A stretch of DNA of 64,000 nucleotides from positions 13,499,803 through 13,563,802 of the forward strand of contig CM019704.1 of NCBI GenBank assembly GCA_009760885.1, read 5' to 3'. Every line of letters starts with the position of its first letter. Positions within the stretch are counted from its first letter, which is position 1. Under the pieces are notes generated by a model. The model had not been told where the DNA came from. It saw only the letters and a program-made list of their open reading frames with translations, and searched no databases. Below are positions 12,401 through 27,400 of this stretch, in pieces. Source of the stretch: Achatina immaculata (taxonomy: Eukaryota; Mollusca; Gastropoda; Stylommatophora; Achatinidae). Both the position numbers and the translations under genes were made by a program.

Positions 12401-15400
12401 GAGCTATTGATACAGTGTCATGGTTTAGTGTGATATTGATGCCCTTTTTATAAAAAAAAAAATGTCTAGTGACATTAAGAAGTGATGTAAAGAAATGGGG
12501 CTTCAAAGAGATCAGCTGCAAATTTGTTTTGGTTAGTGATTATGTTGATCCTTTATGTTTCATTTAAACATTTATAACAAGGCATTGAAAATAGGCCTTT
12601 CCCAATTGAAAAAAAAAAAAAGGTAGTGAGCATAATTCATTAACCTGGTGTAAGTCAACCCTTACAGGGATGTTATTTGTTAGACTGCTGTTAAACTACT
12701 CATTTTTTTATTTATTTGGGGAAAAAAGTATGTGGCCTGTGAATTTAAGCCATTAATATTTCTGTTAATTTATCTAGTACTTGTACAAACTCCCTGTAAC
12801 TGCAAGCTGTTGTTCTTTGCAGCCGATGCTGTAGATATGTTGAGGCACAGCATTGTATCAGCATGGGAGCGGGTTATGGCAGCTATTTTTTCAGTCCCGG
12901 AGTACAGCTGAAAAACAGGGTGTGCAATGCTTCTCTAGCAGACTCCACCACCATGAGGACTATGGCGATCCCGACCCTGTTAACCAGGCTAGGTCTGTTC
13001 CTAGAGGTACCAGTGGAGAAGTGGGACAGGGTCTTGGTCAGCTATGGTTCGCTAACCTTGATGCTAGCATATCAGCTATGGATCGCTGATTGCCTCATCT
13101 TAACTGCGAAATTCTAATTTATCTAGATAATCACATAAACAACATACTTTTAGAATAGGGTATATTCAATCAGTCAAAAATGATTGCCAAACTGTATGTT
13201 ACACAAAATTACCATAGCAAACATGTGAAACAAGCATACATACATGACTGAAGCAAACATAGTATCAGATCCTATTGCAGAAATGAAGCATTTAAAATAA
13301 ACCCTTGAACAGTTTCACAATTTTTTCAAATGTAAATGACCTTGACCTGGACACCTTAATGAAAGAGAACGTGGGAACAGGGAGACACACAATACAAGAA
13401 GAACTAAAATAAGCAAAAAAGATTTGATTTGAGGTATCCCAATTTGCTCAAGACAGGATTGGCTGGGGAACCTTTGTCGATGCTTTATGCTTCACTGGAA
13501 GTACAGAGGACATGATGATGATGATGAAATAAATTTAAGTCAGAAAGTATTTGCTAGCATGCATCACATTTGCTTATTTTGTGATCACCAGGAGATAACT
13601 TTATAATTAGATTATTTAGCCAGTGACTTTAGTGGCTCTGTGTATGTTTTATATGTTTAGTTTTATATTCTTATATACAAAAGCTGGTTGAAGGGTAGTT
13701 CTGTGTGCTCCACAGACACATGTGAAGATTACAATTGTAGAAGATTTATGGTCAGCAGGATTTGGTGAGATTCAAATAAGTAACGCTGATAATGTTGTAA
13801 AGGATTTAGGGATAGAGAAATTCATAAAACTTTTGGCAAATGATTATTACACTTATTCTGTGTATTTTTTTTCACGGTGAAAACATAATCATTTGAAAAA
13901 GTAAGAGAAGCAGTGTTTTCAGCATTTATTTTCAATTTTTTTTTTTAATTTAAAGAAAATCAGTCCATATGTCTTTGTCGTTATAGATGACTATCGGTTG
14001 ACAGCGTGCATGAATATAATCAAGGTGGCTGTCAGACAGAGCAGTTGGAGCCAGAACGGGGAAGAAATAAAAAACAAGTCTCAAGTAAGTTCTAGTAGTG
14101 TAAAAAAAAACAAAACAAAAGCAGTAATAGCGGAGTGGCATAACATAATTCAAATAGAAATTAAAGGACATCATTTGTGAGGGACACAGCTTTTAGATGT
14201 TCATTTTGAAATCTTTGTTTTGTACACATAAAGTGTCAGCTGGATCATTCTGAAGCATATCAGGATCTGAGGGACAACTCCATCCATTTGCTTTGAGAAT
14301 GTAGTGTGTACCATCTGCTCTAACACTTCCACAGGTGATGTGACTTAAAAAATACAGTTTTAGAGTAAGTTTGTTTGTTTGTTTTTTTTTTTTCATTATA
14401 AGTCTGTGAAGTATTTGGTTCTTCTAATTTCTACTTGCTCTTGGGAGTCATTTGAAAATGTTTCACATGATTTGACCTTATGAAGTAGTATAGAAAGTGT
14501 TGGTTGGGAGCAAGCAGTTATTTGCCACTGTTAGATAATGTACCATAGATAAGCATTATATCCAGGTTCTCTGGGGTGTTTATTGGAGTGGGGGGGAGGG
14601 GGTTAGCTTAAAGTTGTATACAAATTTGTCAGTGATACAGGAAATGTGAAATATAAGGCGTTTTAAAAAAACTGAAAGATAAAAATGATTTTTATTTGGA
14701 CCAGCAAGACAAAAAAGAGGTAAAAGTGTGGAACTGGATTCAAATTGCTGGACGGTTGTGGGACTATCTTACCATGTTTGAAGCCATAAGCACAGATAAG
14801 GTAAACAGACAATAAAAGAAAAAAAATTATATTTCGAAATATAGGGTTAATGAATCCGCATATAGATTTTTAAAAAATATAACTGATGAAAATTCTGTTA
14901 ACACTTTGTCGTGGACAAAAAAACAGCAGAAGGGGTGTAGATGACTTTTTACATGACTGTATTTTGTATGAGAAAAGTGTTATTAAGCAAACAGCTAGCA
15001 TATTATGGTTCTTTTTGTATGGAAACAGTTATATATAGTTACTGTCATGAAGCTGTGGAAAGTAACTTAACTCATAGATTACCAAATGGCACCCATGACA
15101 CTCGAATATCATTTACTATTATTCACTGTGATAGCCACATTTAAGTAGGCAGTGGCATGATGCCTTTTTAATAACATTTATGGCAGTTTAAGATTTGTAT
15201 ATAAACGCATGAGTATGGAACAAAGCCATATGACTGTAGGTGTTTTGGAAATTTTTTTTTTTAGAAAGCTATTTAAATGGCTCATAGCAGTCAAAGAGTT
15301 TAATGTAAAATATGGTAGGGGCAATCTTTGCTCATAAATTCTTGTTACTACGAGGGCCGTTCAGAAAGTAATACACCACATCATTTTTTTTCCAGCTAAT

Positions 15401-18400
15401 GAAGATAGAAGCATGAAATTTTGCACACTTTAAATATGACATGTGCCAATTGTGTGAACCAAATTGCACTCCAACTGGCCAAAAAATATGCCTGCCCTAA
15501 CCACTGAAATGGAGCGTTTTAGCAACTTGCAGTGTAAGCAGCAAATTGTGATAGAATTTCTCGTTGCAGAGAATGAAACTGTTGTGAACATTCACAAGCG
15601 TTTATGTGATGTGTACGGAAGTACAGGTAACACAGGCATTGAATAGGTACATGGGACCAACAACTATAAGATCTTGATTTTGCTGATGACATAACTCTTA
15701 TCAGTAGCAATGTGAATTCCATGTGAGAAAAAACAGATAGCCCGTCTTCACTGGCTAGCAAAATTGGACTTGAAATTAACAAGGACAAAACAAAAATAAT
15801 GAAACTTCGCATTAATCAGAATGGAAAAATACATGTAGAAGGGAGAGATGTTGAAGAAGTCAATCAGTTTTCATACCTTGGCAGCTACATAGACCAGGAT
15901 GGTGACACCAGAAAGGAAATTAGAATTGCAAAAGCAGCATCAGTCTTCAAGAATCTTGAGAACATATGAAATTCAAAAGTTATAAGCACAAAAACCAAGT
16001 TAAGACTATTCAATTTAAGTGTAATATCCACCCTTATTTATGCATGCGAAAGCTGGAAAACAACTAAAGAAATAGAAAAGAAATTACACTCTTTTGAAAA
16101 CAAATGCCTAAGGAAAATACTCGACATCAAGTGGAACGAATTCAAGAACAATGCAAAGATAAGACAGATTACTGAACAACAACCAGTCTCATGGGTGATC
16201 AGGAAAAGGAGATGGACATATGTTGGTCACTTGATGAGAAGAAACGATCAGAGAATCCAAAACAAGCTATCAAGTGGAACACAACATGCCGAAGAAAAAG
16301 AGGCAGACCACGTGAAACTCTAAAGAGGACATTGTTAAAAGAGGCCAAATTAATAGGCCCTTGATGAGGTTGAAAAGCTCACAGAAAACAGGAAAAATTG
16401 GCGAACTACCCTGCATTTAACAGCACGAGAAGGATATAAGATGGAAGTTTTGCAGTCGACAGGAATACAGTCAATCAAAAAATCAATAAGTGGAGATAAG
16501 GAGTCACGTGATCGGTCACGCCGTGGACATCCTGCCACAGCCACCAGTGCAGAAATGTTGAAATGCGCTGAGGGCATTATTCTTACTGATAGGCGTATCA
16601 CTACTCAACAGTTGATCTTAAAGCTGTCAGTCAGCAATGGTAGTGCAAATGCAGTTATAAAAGCTCTCAGATTTTCTAAGGTTTGCGCAAGATGGGTTCC
16701 TCAAAGTCTCACAAATGACCATCGATTGTAAAAGAAAGTAATTTCTTCTTAATTGTTGCAGCATTTCATTGCTGAGGGAGAGAACTTTTTGGCTAAGATC
16801 TTAACAGGTGACGAAACTTGGGCACATCATTTTGAACCTGAAACAAAAAGACAGTCAATGGAGTGACATAATCCTCAATCACCACAAAGAAAGAAATTCA
16901 AGAACTCATTCAGCTGGAACTGTCATGATCACTGTCTTTTGGGACATCGAAGGTGTGTTCTTGTGGATGTTATGCCAAGAGGAGAGAGATTCAGTTCACA
17001 AGCTTACATTAAGACATTGAAAAAACTCAGTCAATGTTTTCACAGAGTTTGTCCACACAAGAATCCAGCAGACCTGCTTCTCCTTCACGACAATGCGCGC
17101 CTTCACACAAGTCTGGCAACATAGGAACCAATCACCAAATTGTGTTGGACTGTACTAACCCATACACCCTCTAGTCCCGATCTGGCACCCTCTGATTTCC
17201 ATCTGTTTGGTCCACTTAAAGATGCACTCTGAGGGGTAAGATTTGAAGATGACGAAGGAGTGATTCATGCAGCGAAGAAATGGCTACATAATCAAGAGAA
17301 AATCTGGTACAGGCTAGGAATACATGCACTTGTTTCATGCTGACATAAAGCCATACAAGTTGATGGGGATTATGTTGAATAATATCAATTTTTACATGAC
17401 ATATCCATGTATATTGTGTATAAATTTCATGCTCCTGAGAAAAACGATGTGGTGCAATACTTTCTGAACGCCCCTTGTATATACAAGTATAAAGGTTATT
17501 CCTGTCATGTTATATAAATCACCTAGTGAAGGGTACTTCTGAAAACACTAAGCTATTTTTGTTTTATATTTTTATTGCAGCCATATTGTTGTCACCATCT
17601 TTTCAACAACTGCGTATGTTTTTAACACCATGGTTGCAGTTGTATTATTAGTAACTATACTATCTGTCTTGGATAAGCAGACTTTGCGTTGCTAACACAT
17701 GATATATTAATTTCTAGGGAGTTTTAGTATGAAAAATAGGATTTACAGAATTCAACCTGCAAAGTTAGTAAATGGAGCAATAAGTGACATGTAAGTGAAG
17801 GATCATAACTCATATGAAACTTTTGCAGAAATTTTACGGTTAATACATCACAGTGATTTGAGTACAAAGTTGTATGTAAAGGACTGTGCCCAATATACTG
17901 TTGTTGTTGTTTTGTTGTTGTTGCTGCTGTTGTGGGATCATCTTGTAACTTCGTGAGATCTTATTGTGTCTTTGTTAGAGCCAGTTGTGACTTCTAACTA
18001 GAGCTCTCTATAGTATGAATAAAGAGCATGAAGTTACTTGAGGAGTTGAATGTGTCTTCTAAACTTCTCAGAAAGCGGTTAAAAAGTGTGACCCCATTAC
18101 TGTGTAAATTCCTGCCATTTTTTTCTTTTTTTTTTTACCCAGGCTAAACTAAACAGCCTGTTTTCATGATCTCCTGGGGGAATAGATGGGTGGGGATTAT
18201 AGTCTTGTCAAGCTCTGGTTTGCAGGTCCTGAAAATTGTGTAATTTTTCTAAAAATGTTCCTCATTCCTGCTTCATTTTAGAAGAATTGTATAAATAGCC
18301 AGATCAATAAAAGGTGTAGTATTTGTATTCAGAATTTTATTTTACCATTCTGAGCATTACGGATGAGCCATCATCACAAAATTTTTACTCCAATGATTAA

Positions 18401-21400
18401 CCAAGATCCAACAGCCAGTGGTCTCCATGAATCCTGTCCTGCATGTCACACCATTCTCTGTTCACATTTTCATAACTCTGTTTTTCAGCCTGTTTTCTCA
18501 TGTATCTTTCCATGTTTCTGTATCCATGCTAATAATCTTTTACATATTTCTGGGCTGCTGGTTATATTTTGGATACATTAAACATTATTAGAATTTAGAG
18601 AAGACTATCTCAGAAGGATACATAAAAGGAAAAAGAAAGAGAGGAAGACCAAGGCAAAGATGGCTGCAAGATGTTGATAATCCGCAAATGGATGCATCAG
18701 CAGCAGGGCATCTTGCTTATAACTGGGAGGACTACAGGAGAGCTGTTAGGGAGGCAAAGTTCCACAAGGGACGTGCAGATGACTGACTGTTATCCAATAT
18801 GTTCATTCTAACATTTCCACTCTTCTGATTCCTTCGGACATATCCCAGAATCTTAAAAATGGGGCTTAAATATAAGGAGACAGATGTGTCATAGTATGTA
18901 TATGAAAAGTGATTAAGATAGCTTGAGAATAGGATCTATTATCCCACAAAGAAAACATTCTCAGAGAGTTGAAAGTTATTTTTTCTTTACTAGGTTAAAA
19001 GGCCACTTTCCCCATGTTTAGATTTTTTAAAAATGTATATGACTTGTGAGCAAAGATTAATGAAATTATTGTGATATTTAAAGAATGATTGTGAAAAAAT
19101 GTAAAATGACATTTTCCTCATGCTATTTAGATAAAAAGTTTTGTATATTAGAGGACTAGTGAGTAGAAGATTAGTAACATCATCATGATATTTAGAAAAT
19201 AGTTGTAGAAAAATCAATGCTTGTATTCAAGGTTTCATTTATAATATCTTCATCTTATTTGGCATTTGCCCTCAAAAGGTTGAGTTGTGCTGCCATTATG
19301 CACTTTGCTGCCCAACACATCTGACTTCGGCTGGATTTATATTTATGACTGGGTTCATTTTCCTTTGCAACCCCCAGGCCAGATTTTTTTTTCTGTTTTC
19401 AGGGGCATTATTGGCATGTAGAAAAGGGTCTTGATCTTGAGTGGTTATAGAAAACCAAGTCTGATGCAGACAGTTAGCTAGCTATAGGTCACTAACCACT
19501 CTTTCATTTAACTTGAGCATTGCATCTTTTTCCTCAGTTTATAATATAAAGACTTGTAATATTTATCATCAGATTGTGTAGCAGTGTAATTGTTTTGCGT
19601 TGCTGAGTATTCCAAATCAAGCAACTCAGTATAATTTAAAAACTTGTTGTAATATTTATTTGTGAGGGCACAAATTCTCATCAGAATTCTAAACCATACA
19701 TTGAGAGGTGAGCTTTTTAAGAAACTAGCTGATTACCCAGCGTTGCTCAGGAATTTATTAATTATTCATACTACAGAATGGATTTGAGATCGCCAAGTTT
19801 CTCCCACGGACAACGTTATGTTGCTTGCTCAAGTTGGGGGGGGGGGAGGTTTCACCCAGGAAGTTATTTATTTTTGCTTCTGGAGGTGAAACTAAAAATG
19901 TTGTGTATAATCAAGTTTTGAGTTAAACTAATATCATAGTGAATTTGTAAAAGACTTTACTCTATAATGTGTAGACTGCCCATGTGATTTGTTGATCGTG
20001 ATCAAGAATGCAAGTCTCACTGGAAACTGCAATCTCTTAAAGTTAAAAGGGAGATCCATTGGAATAATTAGTATCCGCGGGATAAAAACTGCTTCACCCT
20101 CTCCCTGTTCTGTTAAGATAGTCGCTTCAGCTACATTGCCCAACATCCTCTTTACACACAGCCTTGTGCTGTTGCAAAGTTTCGGTGGGTTGAGGTTCTG
20201 TAGTAAAATAATTGGAGATGCTACCCTAATCTTCATCCCCTCTCTACTTCCCCATGCGGATGGGGGCTGAACTTGGACATAAACATAATCGGGAGTGTCA
20301 CTATTTATCTCAGCGACCCCAAAAAACTATGGATTCAGCACTAATATCGGTCATTTTCAATTATTTTTACATGTCACCCCCATCCCACCTCACCCCCAGG
20401 ACCCCTAGGGGTGCTAGGGATGAGTCCAAGTTCTAATGTGTCCATATGGTTCATGATGTAATACAGTATGAGTGTTAACTAAGTGAAAGTAGATACAGCT
20501 TTATGTGGTGTGTGTGCATGTGTGTGTGTGTGTGTAGGTGGGTTTATCCTGTGATTTTAAAGGACCAAAATGCATCTTAGAGGGATAAATATATCCACCT
20601 GTGGTGATCTGAGTGGTGGTGTAGGGTGTGTTTCATTTTCTTTTCTAAGAGTCTCTGGTATGTATTGTCCAGGCAGCTTATGTTTCACACTATGCTTTAT
20701 CACGTCTGTTGGTCTGTGAAGATATTTCATTATTTCGCACTATGTTCACATTCAGTTTTATAGTCTTACTGTAACATTTCTAAAGAATTACCTTGTGTTT
20801 TATTAATAATAAATTTTGCCCAGAACTTGCCGAAAGCATTAAGAGTCAGTCTTGTGTCTCTTCAGTCATGCAGCAATCCTGATTGCATCTATCCTCGACG
20901 TGGTTTCAAGGGTGACAAATGTATATGTATGATATCTGCTGATGAAGACATCAAGAAGGATATCAGAGTGCCTGACACCATTGCTGTTGTTACAGATGAA
21001 GAAGAGTGTAAGTAACATGCATTTAGCACTGGTGGCACAATTGCCAAACAGTAACCTTAAAGATAGCATCAGCTATGGTTTAAAAGTACCAAATGTTGTA
21101 TTAACAAAAACTGGTATTTCAAAAAAAGCACTTCATGCAAGATGAAAGGCAGGTTCTGTTTTACCTGTTTCAAAAAATCCTGCTGTGATCACTAACTCAT
21201 ACACCAGTTGCAGGTGATTATATTTTTGTAGCTTATTCTCATTTGCAGGTAAGCATAAATGAGGCTGATTTAATTAAAACAGATATGCGTAACAATTTTC
21301 TGAGATAAAGAATTAACTCTTTTCGTGGCATAAGCCACTATTTTACCAGAGTCGATTTTGACTTTCTTGCATAAGCCACAATATTGCCACATGTTTTGTT

Positions 21401-24400
21401 TCATATAACTGTAATTCACATTTTAGTTTGCACGTTAACTGCTTACGTTCCTTTACAAAATGGCGAAGAATGCTTAGTTAAGACTGATTCGAGCGTGAAA
21501 AACGAAGTTTGTGATCAAGATATTTCAATTTTTGGTGATGTAGATAGAGGTATGGACATGCCCTGTGACAAGACCACTGTTCTTGAATTTGCTCCAAGTA
21601 GATTTTTACCTATAAAACGGACTGAAAAAGTAGTTAGTAGGTTATTTCAGACATTATTGTATTGACTATGCCATATACTATGACACGACGAGATCGGATG
21701 AAGTTACAGGTCGATCTAGACATCGCCGATGGTAGATCTAGACCTACCCGATGGTAAGTAGGTGACAATTAACTCTTCCCGTGCCATAGTCGCTATAGTG
21801 ACAATTTCCGGTTACTGAGTTGCATGCCATAGTTGTTATAGTGACAGTTCATTTGTTTCAATAAAACAACCAGTGTAACATTTAGATTTTACATATTTCG
21901 TTCACGTTTCCGGTGACACTTTTCAAAATGGTGGAAGAGTCCTTAGTTACGAGCGATGGCGAGCGAGAAAAAGGAAGAGAAACGTCGAAATTTTTCAATT
22001 TTTGACGATATAGATAGGGGTATGGACATGGCCTGTGACCACCCCACTGCTCTTGAATGTATCCTAAGTAGATTTAGACATGTTAGATGACTGGAGAAGT
22101 AGTTAGTAGGTTATTTCAGACATTAATTTAGCGAGAATGCAACATAGAATCACAATATGAGATCAACAAGTAGATCTACACATCTCATATGGTAAGTAGT
22201 GCATATCTAGACCTAGCCGATGGTGAGCTGGGCACAATCATTGTCTAAAAACACCACATTACTTCTTTTTTTCCTAAAAAAACTCTGCATTTATGAAATT
22301 TTCAAACATTTAGTTATACTTTGAAACATAATAAGTACACGAAAGTACATGTAAATACTGTTTTCCATTCCATTTTACAACTATTCCCACTATACAGATC
22401 AGGACCCGCGCTTTTTGTGTGGCACGGACAAGAACGTCCACGTTTTTTTCTTGGGCACGGGAAGAGTTAACATCTAAAATCATTCACACTACTTTTTTTT
22501 CATAAAAAAACTCTTCATTCTTACTTTTACAGCTACTTTGTTGCATAATACTTATACTTATAATGTGGAAATACTTTATTACATTCAATTTTACAACTGT
22601 ATCCCCTATACAGATAAAGACCTGGGTTTTTAACTTGGCACTGATCGGAACGTCCGCGTTTTTTTTTTCTGCGGCATGGGAAGAGTTAAAACTGAAATGG
22701 AGATAACAGCAAAAGGTGAAATGGAGATAACAGCAAAAAGTGAAAGAAATTAAGATAAACACAGATAATGTCACAGCGTTGGGACTGTCAAAATATGGTG
22801 ACATTAAGTGGGGGCCATTACAAGAGCATTAACTGGGATAAAGCAGCTTTAATCGTTGACTGACTGATGCTGTTCCATGCATTATGCTTAAAATTAATTG
22901 CTATCTTGATGTCAGTCTCATCGACACGCTTTTGTTCCACAGCATGCAGCACATGACATTCACTTTCTGTACTGTTGCTTGAAGGTGTAAATGACACCTT
23001 GGTCGCACAGCTGCAGCACACTGTGTTAGGTGGCAGGAAAACAAGCTTTGTAGCCATCAGATTAGTGATGTCAGTGCGCGCTGGACGGTTATCAACAAAC
23101 AACAAAACTTTTCTATTCATTCGGTTCATTTTGTTGTCGAAAGAAATGACAGTCCTCAAACAATTCACTTGTCATCCACGCATGCTGGCTGGCTTTGTAA
23201 GTGATGGGCAGGCTCTTTACATTCTTGAACCACTGCGGATTTCATGACTTTTTAATAACAAGGAGCGGATTCTTCTCTGTGCCAGACATGTTACAGCACA
23301 TGACAGCTGTTAAGTGATCTTTAGCTCGTTTGTCAGTGTGGCACTTCCCATCATGAAAGCACAAAGTTCTGTTTGGTAGCAGTTTATAAAACATGCCCGT
23401 TTCATTTGTGTTAAAAATGGATCCAAAATTTTTGGCAAACGCGAAATCCAATCATTAATAACATTGATGTTAACTAGGAATTCTTCACCTGAAGTGACCT
23501 TCAATGTTATGTTGTGGTATTTCTTAAAACACTCAAGAAAGCCATTCGAACACTTCCAATCAGGCATATCCATTTCTTTCACAAAATGTTCTGCAACTTC
23601 CGCCAACATAGGACCACACACAGGCAACTGCAGAACTTGTCTGCTTAAATCACTTCAGCAGAGAACACTCAATATCCATGTAAGAACTTGCACGCCTTCG
23701 CTTACAGTTTGATCTAACTAAAGATGAGTGAAAGTTTTGTTCAATTTTGTCTCGGTTTGTAACAAATTTTGATACAGTTGAAACGTCAATTTCAAATTTA
23801 TCTGCTATGTCCTTTCTCGTAACTTTTTCATCAGTTTGCTTCAGAATATCCATTTTAGTACTCAAATCCAGATCAACACTTTTGCGTTAGTAGCCATTAT
23901 CTGTCACAACCTCATGTTCAGAAGGTTGATGCAGCACATACTTAATTCTCACCACCTGAATTTTGATGCCCTCATGTTCAGAAGGTTGATGCAGCACATA
24001 CTTAATTCTCACTACCTGAATTTTGATGCCCTCATGTTCAGAAGGTTGATGCAGCACATACTTAATTCTCACCACCTGAATTTTGATGCCCTCATGTTCA
24101 GAAGGTTGATGCAGCACATACTCGGTGATCAAACGGCCTGGCCCCTTCTTTAATGAGTTGCAAAGGTGATGATGCTTTGTGAGATGTTTATAACTTGTGC
24201 TCGCCCAGTTTGTGATACAAAGCGGAGTCTTTAACTCCTCTGTGTACAGAGTACCAATAAGCAGGGTGATATTAACGGGGTAAAGCCCATTAATTACTCA
24301 TGGGAGTTGGCTGGGGATACAAATTTCTGTGATAGTACCTGGGTTGTGACATCTCTCTCTCTCTCTCTGAGCCTTAAGTGCCCAGGGCACATGGGGCTTC

Positions 24401-27400
24401 CGCAAGGGTTTTTCACAAATGCTTGTCCTTCGCCTTTTTTTCTGCTCTTGCCCAGGTGAGCCCTCTATTGCTCAACATCCTTTCTGTTGTTCTTCTCCAT
24501 GTCTCTTTTGGTCTACCCTTACTTCTGCTCCCCTGCGGTGTCCATCTTAAGGGAAGCAAGGGTTGTGACATAAAGCAATGTAATATTAATTGGGTTCAAC
24601 TAAAGTATAAAAATTGTTTCCATTATTGATACACACAAAATAAAGATGAATGTTAATAGTCTGCAAACTAAATAAAGTCATAACTTGGAGTGAATAAGAG
24701 ACTAGATAATGAACTCTTAAAATCATAAGAGTAAATTATACGGAGCAGTTTATTTTTTAAAAAAAAAACCTCAAAAACTTTATTTCATGGCAACATTTAT
24801 CAAGTACTTTTGTATTTAAATAGTAGTCTGGATTGTTTAGAAATAATGCATTAAACACTTAAGAGTTTGAGAAAAAATTATTAAAACAATCTCTACTTTA
24901 TGAGGATAAAAAGAAACTATTCTGTGAAGATAAAAATATGACTTTTTTGTGAAGATAAAAAAGTGACAACTCTGTGAAGATAAAAATAAGGCTATTCCAA
25001 GAAAGGTTTAAAAAAAAAAAAGGCTACCTTGAGCCTTTGACATGTAACATAAAAAATAAGAATGTAATATACTCTTGATATTTGTCTAGATATCGGCTGT
25101 TGTATGAACCAGTAAATACATATTTATTTTGTAGAAAAAAAAAGACAAAATAGTCCATAAAACTTTACACAAATTTTACCAGATTTTGTGAAAATGCAGA
25201 TGGAGTACTTTTATAAGTCCCCCTGGCTTCTTCACTTAATGATTTAATTTCAGGTCAGCCTGTCATAACACAGAAAGCAGCCTTGAAGAAAAAGAACAAA
25301 CAGCGGTCAGTGATTCCAGTTAGGGTGCTGGAAACAGCTATTTATCAGTGTGAAAAATTCCTCGCCTCTAAAGATCATGAGGATATAGATGTTCCAAGGG
25401 AGGTAAGTTGTATCCCAGCCGCCAGAGAAGAGTAGAAAAGCAATATAGAGTATTTAACATAGAATAACACCATGAGTCAAAAATTCATCATGTTTTCTGA
25501 TGCCCTAATTTCTGTCAAGGTTCCCGTCTTATACATTTGTAATGTGCTGATGTCATTTGTTGCATCATTCTGAAAACATTCATGTCTACTTTTAGATATC
25601 AGATCACTAGGTAAGTGATCACCGGAAGGAAATATGGCAGACAGCAAGGATGTCATTCATGTCCTCATGAGGCATTATTGATAGAAAGTCTGAATGCCTC
25701 TGCAGCCGCCTGTGAAATTTACAGCGTGGAAGGGGAAGGAACAGTTGATGACAGCACCGCAAGGAAGTGGTTGCAAAGGTTCAGGCCTGGGAACATAGAC
25801 ATCAAAGACGAGCCTAGGTCGTGATGCCCATCAGCCCCAACGATAAAGCCCTGCGCCATGCTGTTGGAGACAATCCCAGTACCGGCACTCAATGCTCGTC
25901 AGCCCACCCGGGCCCTTCTTAAAGCACCGTAGTTCCACATTTGCACAAGCTGTGCTTCTGCAGCAGGCAGCCTCAGTGTGTCCCCCACAGTATCACTCCT
26001 CAACAAGCGCACAGACATGCTGTCTGTCACTAACTGTTGCTAGATTCACGTGACAAAAGGTTTCTCTGCCATATCATCACTGTGGATGAAAAACGGATTT
26101 TTCTGCGTACTCCAAGATAGGTGAGCAATGGTTTCAGCTGGGCGAGGGAGCTGGTACGAATGTCCGTTGAGGTCAGTTTGAGAAGGTTATACTTTGTATC
26201 TGGTGGAACTTCAAGGGCCCTCTGCGCTGGGAATTAGTTCCATTTAGTTGCTCTGTGGATGGGAATCTGTATGCTGAGCAACTGAAGCGGCTGCATCATG
26301 TTCTGTACACCTAATACACAGCACTCAGCAGAAAGAAGGTACTTCTTCAGCACAACATGACAGCACACACTTTCAACATGACCCATGGACAGCTCATGGA
26401 ATTGGAGAGAATTGAGGTCCTACCCCATCCACCATAAAGTCCAAACCTTGGACCCTCTGGCTACTATCTATTCTGTGTGATGGCACTCTTTCTTCAAGGA
26501 CAGGAATTCAGTTCGTTGGAAGAAGTTGAAGCTGGTGTGAGAGATTTCTTGGCCTCAAAGCCTTCTGAGCAGTACTACAAAGGACTCCTCACATTGGCTG
26601 AACGATGGCAGAGGACCATTGAAAGTTTTGGACTGTATTTTAAGGAGGGAAGTTATATCATTTTAAACATTACATAACATCTGGAACACAGCTAAGTATA
26701 TAATATGTTGCTTGATTTTGTGCAGCAGTGAAACACTGCAAAAATGTGATGAACTTTTGACTCAGGCCAGATTCTAAGGACTGTTCTTGCTGGAGGTGGG
26801 GTGGAGGATACAATGGCATGCGTCTCAAATAGTCTCTGACAGTCAAGTCCAGCTCCTGGCCTTCTCGTGGCAAAACTTTTTTAACCCTTTCCGTGCCGGA
26901 GGAAGAAACACGGATGTGTTGTGGAGTGCCAGAGTAAAAACATGGCTCTTGATATGTTAGTGGGTATAGTTATAAAATGGGATGCAAAAACAGTATTTCC
27001 ATGTACTTCGTATACTTATTATGTTTCAAAGTATAACTAAATGAATGAAAATTTCATAAATGCAGAGTTTTTTAGGAAAAAAGAAGTAATGTGATGTTTT
27101 TAGACACTGATTGTGCCAAGCTCACCATTGGCTAGGTCTAGATATACACTACTTACCATCTGAGATGTGTAGATCTACTTGTCGATCTCATATTCTGATT
27201 CTATGTTGCATTCTCGCTAAATTAATGTCTGAAATAACCTTCTAACTACTTCTCCCATCGTCTAATATGTCTAGATCTACTTTGGATCAAGAGCAGTGGG
27301 GTGGTCACAGGCCATGTCCATACCCCTATCTACATCATCAAAAATTGAAAAATTTCGGTCTTTCTCTTCCTTTTTCTCGCTTGGCATCATTCGTAACTAG

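Noticed and set aside
23836..24153. Repeat-containing open frames on both strands
   Set aside because: Same artefact from the 60-bp array next to the Tigger relic.
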